Positions 9,628 to 11,636 of a DNA stretch of 11,636 nt are shown here, piece by piece; within the stretch, counting starts at the first letter, position 1, and every line of letters starts with the position of its first letter. The notes beneath the pieces are model-generated. The model was given only the letters and a program-made list of their open reading frames with translations. It was not told the DNA's origin and made no database searches. Made by a program: the position numbers and the translations under genes. The stretch is taken from positions 1 to 11,636 of the forward strand of contig SKOL01000164.1 of assembly GCA_007120055.1 (NCBI GenBank), written 5' to 3'. The DNA comes from Anaerobacillus sp. GTDB lineage: Bacteria; Bacillota; Bacilli; Bacillales_H; Anaerobacillaceae.

Positions 9628-10095
9628 TCATTGATATTTATACTTCAGTGTAGAGATAATTGCCCTTAATATATTTGCTCTTAGTTGATCACGATAAGGT
9701 AGTTGGACATTCAATACTGAACGGTCAATAGTACTATGAATAATGTCGGCTTCTCTCTTTGTAATTACTTTTTCATCATAAAGGCGATATAAAATATCCT
9801 CACCACCACTTTGGGATATTTTATCACCTATAAGAGTCAGCATTTGATCAAATAATTCTGCTTTATTATGAGCTTTTATTTTAATAATTCGAATGAAGCC
9901 GCCGCCGCCACGCTTACTTTCTACTAAGTATCCTTTTTCAACAGTAAACCTAGTACTAATTACATAATTAATTTGAGAAGGAACACATTGAAACTGCTCG
10001 GCTAATTCACTCCGCTTTATTTCAATTAGATCACGGTCACTGTCATTCATAATGCTTTTTAAATAATGCTCAATGATATCAGATACATTTTTCAC
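9628..10095 (-). CDS. ctsR: Heat-shock transcriptional repressor CtsR
   Basis: CtsR is a dimeric repressor of clp genes and of its own operon. It loses DNA binding on heat and is removed through McsB and ClpCP. The 155 residues match the family. The N-terminal winged helix-turn-helix includes EIKRSELAEQFQCVPSQINY (25-44), and the glycine-rich wing tip KRGGGGFIRI (61-70) is the known heat-sensing, minor-groove-contacting element and contains the arginine phosphorylated by McsB in orthologues. The C-terminal four-helix domain includes DRSVLNVQLPYRDQLRA (124-140). I use GTG at 10095, which yields MKNVSDIIE like many Bacillus CtsR proteins and lies 6 bases after the GGAGG core. An adjacent TTG at 10098 would sit only 3 bases from it. 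Confidence 0.96.
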   Translation of the reverse strand: MKNVSDIIEHYLKSIMNDSDRDLIEIKRSELAEQFQCVPSQINYVISTRFTVEKGYLVESKRGGGGFIRIIKIKAHNKAELFDQMLTLIGDKISQSGGEDILYRLYDEKVITKREADIIHSTIDRSVLNVQLPYRDQLRANILRAIISTLKYKYQ

Positions 10096-10121
10096 CAAAT
10101 CCCTCCTCTCATTACTATATG

Positions 10122-10144
10122 TTTGACTTTGACTATATTTGACT
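10122..10144 (-). promoter_or_regulatory. CtsR operator with three heptads
   Basis: On the minus strand AGTCAAA-TAT-AGTCAAA (10144-10128) is a full match to the CtsR recognition sequence, two heptads of A/GGTCAAA separated by NAN. A third AGTCAAA (10128-10122) overlaps the second by one base. The site lies 8 bases downstream of the -10 box, at or just after the transcription start, where binding would block initiation or early elongation. It indicates autoregulation of ctsR-mcsA-mcsB-clpC. Confidence 0.93.
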
Positions 10145-10152
10145 TTGTTTTT

Positions 10153-10180
10153 ATTATATCCATTTTATCGAAATTTTCAA
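10153..10180 (-). promoter_or_regulatory. Sigma-A promoter of the ctsR operon
   Basis: On the minus strand TTGAAA (10180-10175) and a perfect TATAAT (10158-10153) are 16 bases apart; transcription would begin near 10146. The CtsR operator follows at once. I searched the upstream gap for a sigma-B pattern (GTTT with GGGTAT), as exists for the B. subtilis operon, and saw none. Confidence 0.75.
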
Positions 10181-10221
10181 CTATCTGACACTCATTATTG
10201 CCATCTCATTTTTTTTAATTC

Positions 10222-10941
10222 CTATAACGAATATACTTTATGAACTTGTTTTAATTTATATACGTCGTCAATCGAGGTTAGTTTTACTTTTTCGTTTGGA
10301 TAAAGAACTTTTAGCTGATATCTTAATAACTCTTCTTTTTCAGAGGTATTGTCCCTCTCGACCATCACCTTTTTTACTTTCACTTTATGTTGTTCAAAAA
10401 TATCAATGATTGAAAGTAGGGTCGTATCTTTAGGTTCCGCATGAATAACTATTGACTCGAGTTCACTTTTTTTTCTCACTCTAAAAAATGATTCGTCTAC
10501 TTTATTTAAAAAGATTAAGCTTAAAATGACGATAAGCGTTGTGAATAGACCCGCAATATACATACCAGCACCTACTGATAATCCTATACCCGCTACAACC
10601 CAAATTGAAGCAGCTGTTGTTAAGCCACGAACTGTATAACCTTGAACTAAAATCGTTCCAGCTCCTAAAAACCCAATTCCACTAACCACATATGCCGCTA
10701 AACGTGACGGATCAAAGTTAACAAATTCCGGATTAGCTTCCATGTAAGTTTGAAAACCGAACATTGATAATAACATGATTAAACATGCACCTACACATAC
10801 AAGCAAATGCGTCCTAAAACCTGCCGGATGTTTATTATATTCTCTTTCAAACCCAACAAGACCACCTAGCGCGGCTGCGATAACTAACCGAAACATAATA
10901 GTTGTTGTATCATCTGTAAAAATAGTTTGGATAATGTCCAC
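10222..10941 (-). CDS. MgtC/SapB-family inner membrane protein
   Basis: A 239-residue membrane protein. About five hydrophobic segments fill the first two thirds, with family signatures GGLVGFERE near the second membrane segment, GFRTHLL, the SGIGFLGAGTI glycine-rich segment and VRGLTTAASIW. The last 75 or so residues form a soluble domain with the beta-alpha-beta look of an ACT-like regulatory tail. In pathogens MgtC affects growth in low magnesium and F-ATPase activity; the role of Bacillus homologues is unsettled, so only family membership is claimed. I use GTG at 10941, which has AGGGGTGG 5 bases upstream; the in-frame GTG at 10950 lies within that site. The stop is 42 bases before the ctsR -35 box, with no clear terminator, so read-through into ctsR is possible. 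A hairpin stands about 85 bases upstream in the presumed leader. Confidence 0.88.
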   Translation of the reverse strand: MDIIQTIFTDDTTTIMFRLVIAAALGGLVGFEREYNKHPAGFRTHLLVCVGACLIMLLSMFGFQTYMEANPEFVNFDPSRLAAYVVSGIGFLGAGTILVQGYTVRGLTTAASIWVVAGIGLSVGAGMYIAGLFTTLIVILSLIFLNKVDESFFRVRKKSELESIVIHAEPKDTTLLSIIDIFEQHKVKVKKVMVERDNTSEKEELLRYQLKVLYPNEKVKLTSIDDVYKLKQVHKVYSL

Positions 10942-11019
10942 TATAACCACCCCTGTTACTTATTTCATGATTGTTTAGTTATTATTTGTTTGATTTGGCT
11001 ACGGATAGTGATTAGTAGT

Positions 11020-11053
11020 AAAAGACCCCTACTTCAACCCGAGAAAGTAGGGG
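11020..11053 (-). terminator. Hairpin with short T run upstream of mgtC-family gene
   Basis: A perfect 9-bp stem, CCCCTACTT with AAGTAGGGG (11026-11034 and 11045-11053), encloses a 10-base loop. On the minus strand it is followed by TCTTTTA, giving the form of an intrinsic terminator. On the plus strand no T run follows. The 5S rRNA upstream already has its own terminator, so this one may be a leader attenuator of the mgtC-family gene, or a backstop against rRNA read-through. Confidence 0.55.
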
Positions 11054-11265
11054 ATTAATTATTTTAAATCATTATATGCTTGTATATCGAGCATTATAAT
11101 ATATTTACCATCATATACCTTGAATCCTTCTTAGTTAGCAAATTTAATTGTTAAGTAATATTGAAGTATATGTAAATATTCATGTTTAATTACGTTGATA
11201 AAGGGAGTAACACAAGAAATACATGCTTTATAAAAGAGGTATGCAAAAATAATCGGATAAACGCA
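11054..11265. other. AT-rich intergenic DNA without a convincing gene
   Basis: This stretch holds two minus-strand TATAAT boxes (near 11075 and 11097) without good -35 partners, either of which might serve the mgtC-family gene. On the plus strand TTGAAG (11161-11166) and TTTAAT (11185-11190) are 18 bases apart. GTTTAA (11184-11189) with GGGAGT 13 bases on is faintly sigma-B-like. Either could drive the 33-codon ORF. No riboswitch or RNA fold was recognised. Confidence 0.4.
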
Positions 11266-11280
11266 AAAGGAGACGGTAAG

Positions 11281-11382
11281 ATGACAAAATCATCTTTTTT
11301 TGCAAGTAAATCGGCGATGATGACAAAATTATTGGATTATCGCAAAAATAATCTTATTAACTCAAAAAACATCGCTCAATAA
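11281..11382 (+). CDS. Putative 33-residue basic peptide, unknown function
   Basis: The ORF starts MTKSSFFASK and ends KNIAQ. It is rich in lysine, serine and asparagine, strongly basic, with no clear membrane helix or signal peptide. An AAAGGAG site (11266-11272) lies exactly 8 bases before the ATG, as good as any in the window. The frame remains open back to 11182, but the ATG there has no ribosome binding site, so the short form is preferred. It is the only likely plus-strand gene and points toward the 5S rRNA, with a hairpin/T-tract straddling its stop. The element MTK occurs twice (residues 1-3 and 14-16). I do not recognise the family. A small sporulation or stress peptide is conceivable but unsupported, and a chance ORF cannot be excluded. 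Confidence 0.5.
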   Translation: MTKSSFFASKSAMMTKLLDYRKNNLINSKNIAQ

Positions 11383-11392
11383 ATGTTTTTTT
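11364..11392 (+). terminator. AT-rich hairpin and T tract at the end of the small ORF
   Basis: AAAAAACAT (11364-11372) can pair with ATGTTTTTT (11383-11391) around a 10-base loop that contains the ORF's stop codon, and the T run continues. The stem is almost wholly A-T, so it is weak. It has the layout of a terminator for the small plus-strand ORF. Confidence 0.4.
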
Positions 11393-11490
11393 CTTGCACC
11401 TTTGCGACGAGGGAGCATACTTAGAAGCGATACTTGGAGACGCAGGAACAGCTTCACAGATTATTGTAGTAACCATTAATTCTTTATAAC
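11393..11490. other. GC-richer patch between small ORF and rrn terminator
   Basis: Bases 11395-11456 are clearly less AT-rich than the flanks. They contain two related segments, GACGAGGGAGCATAC (11406-11420) and GACGCAGGAACAGCT (11438-11452). On the plus strand an open frame runs to a stop at 11487-11489 and reads GAYLEAILGDAGTASQ in its middle, but it has only a TTG start and no ribosome binding site. It may be a gene remnant or part of a dispersed repeat; I cannot decide. Confidence 0.35.
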
Positions 11491-11491
11491 T

Positions 11492-11525
11492 AAAAAAACA
11501 CACTCCTAATGGAATGTGTTTTTTT
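11492..11525 (-). terminator. rRNA operon terminator
   Basis: On the minus strand, immediately after the 5S rRNA, an A-run followed by CACATTCC pairs with GGAGTGTG followed by seven T, around the loop ATTA, for 15 paired positions including one G-U pair. It is nearly symmetric and could stop transcription from both sides, so it would also protect the rRNA operon from plus-strand transcription coming from the small ORF. Confidence 0.9.
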
Positions 11526-11526
11526 A

Positions 11527-11636
11527 CCTAGCAACGTCCTACTCTCACAAGGGGAAACCCCTAACTACCATCGGCGCTGAAGAGCTTAACGATCGTGTTC
11601 GGCATGGGAACGAGTGTGACCTCTTCGCTATCGCCA
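11527..11636 (-). rRNA. rrf: 5S ribosomal RNA, missing the first few bases
   Basis: Read on the minus strand, the segment begins TGGCGATAGCGAAGAGG and contains the conserved CCGAACACGATCGTTAAGC, CTCTTCAGCGCCGATGGTAG and GTGAGAGTAGGACG blocks of Bacillus 5S rRNA. It differs from the B. subtilis sequence at scattered positions. About five bases of the 5' end lie beyond the window. The 3' end is placed just before the terminator A-run, where GTTGCTAGG would pair with the missing 5' strand of helix I. It is the last gene of an rRNA operon, lying upstream of the ctsR region as rrnW does in B. subtilis. Confidence 0.95.

Noticed and set aside
10775..10978. Plus-strand 67-codon ORF opposite the mgtC-family gene
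   Set aside because: It is antisense to a gene with clear family motifs, has no ribosome binding site, and its sequence mirrors the membrane-protein codons.
11054..11265. Search for an M-box or other riboswitch upstream of the mgtC-family gene
   Set aside because: The region is AT-rich and lacks the GC-containing helices of a large aptamer; only the single hairpin at 11026-11053 is present.
11182..11280. Longer 66-residue form of the small plus-strand ORF
   Set aside because: The ATG at 11182 has no ribosome binding site, and the AAAGGAG at 11266 would lie inside the coding region; the start at 11281 explains the signals better.

Overview
The window is a piece of a Firmicutes chromosome, almost certainly family Bacillaceae. 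The gene order 5S rRNA - ctsR - mcsA - mcsB - clpC - radA - disA - yacL - ispD - ispF - gltX is the one known from Bacillus subtilis. The proteins read as close orthologues over their full length, intergenic DNA is AT-rich, and ribosome binding sites are of the strong AGGAGG type. The genus cannot be settled from the sequence alone. All confident protein genes lie on the minus strand, so transcription runs from the right end of the window to the left.

Right end (about 10950-11636): the 3' part of a 5S rRNA gene closes an rRNA operon and is followed by a strong hairpin/T-tract terminator. Between it and the next minus-strand gene lie a 33-codon plus-strand ORF with a very good ribosome binding site, a GC-richer patch of unknown nature, and a hairpin in the presumed leader of an mgtC/sapB-family membrane protein gene.

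Middle right (5547-10180): a heat-shock/protein-quality-control operon. A sigma-A-like promoter is followed at once by CtsR heptad operators. Then come ctsR (repressor), mcsA (zinc-finger activator), mcsB (protein arginine kinase) and clpC (AAA+ unfoldase of the ClpCP protease). McsB with McsA inactivates CtsR and marks proteins with phosphoarginine for ClpCP, so the operon encodes its own de-repression circuit. A 12-bp stem terminator follows clpC.

Middle left (2699-5546): a 396-base gap, holding a structured dispersed-type repeat and a truncated second copy of its head, separates clpC from radA (DNA repair/branch migration) and disA (c-di-AMP synthase that scans DNA). radA and disA are tightly coupled: disA appears to start at TTG, with its Shine-Dalgarno inside the last codons of radA.

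Left (1-2700): yacL (membrane PIN/TRAM protein) has its own near-consensus promoter just after the disA stop. A possible terminator follows, then the overlapping methylerythritol-phosphate genes ispD and ispF, and the first 32 codons of gltX (glutamyl-tRNA synthetase), which runs off the window.

Most of the window is well-known conserved biology. I found no undescribed defence or biosynthetic system. The items most worth a second look are the structured repeat before radA, the 33-residue ORF beside the rRNA operon, the hairpin in front of mgtC, and the three-heptad CtsR operator.
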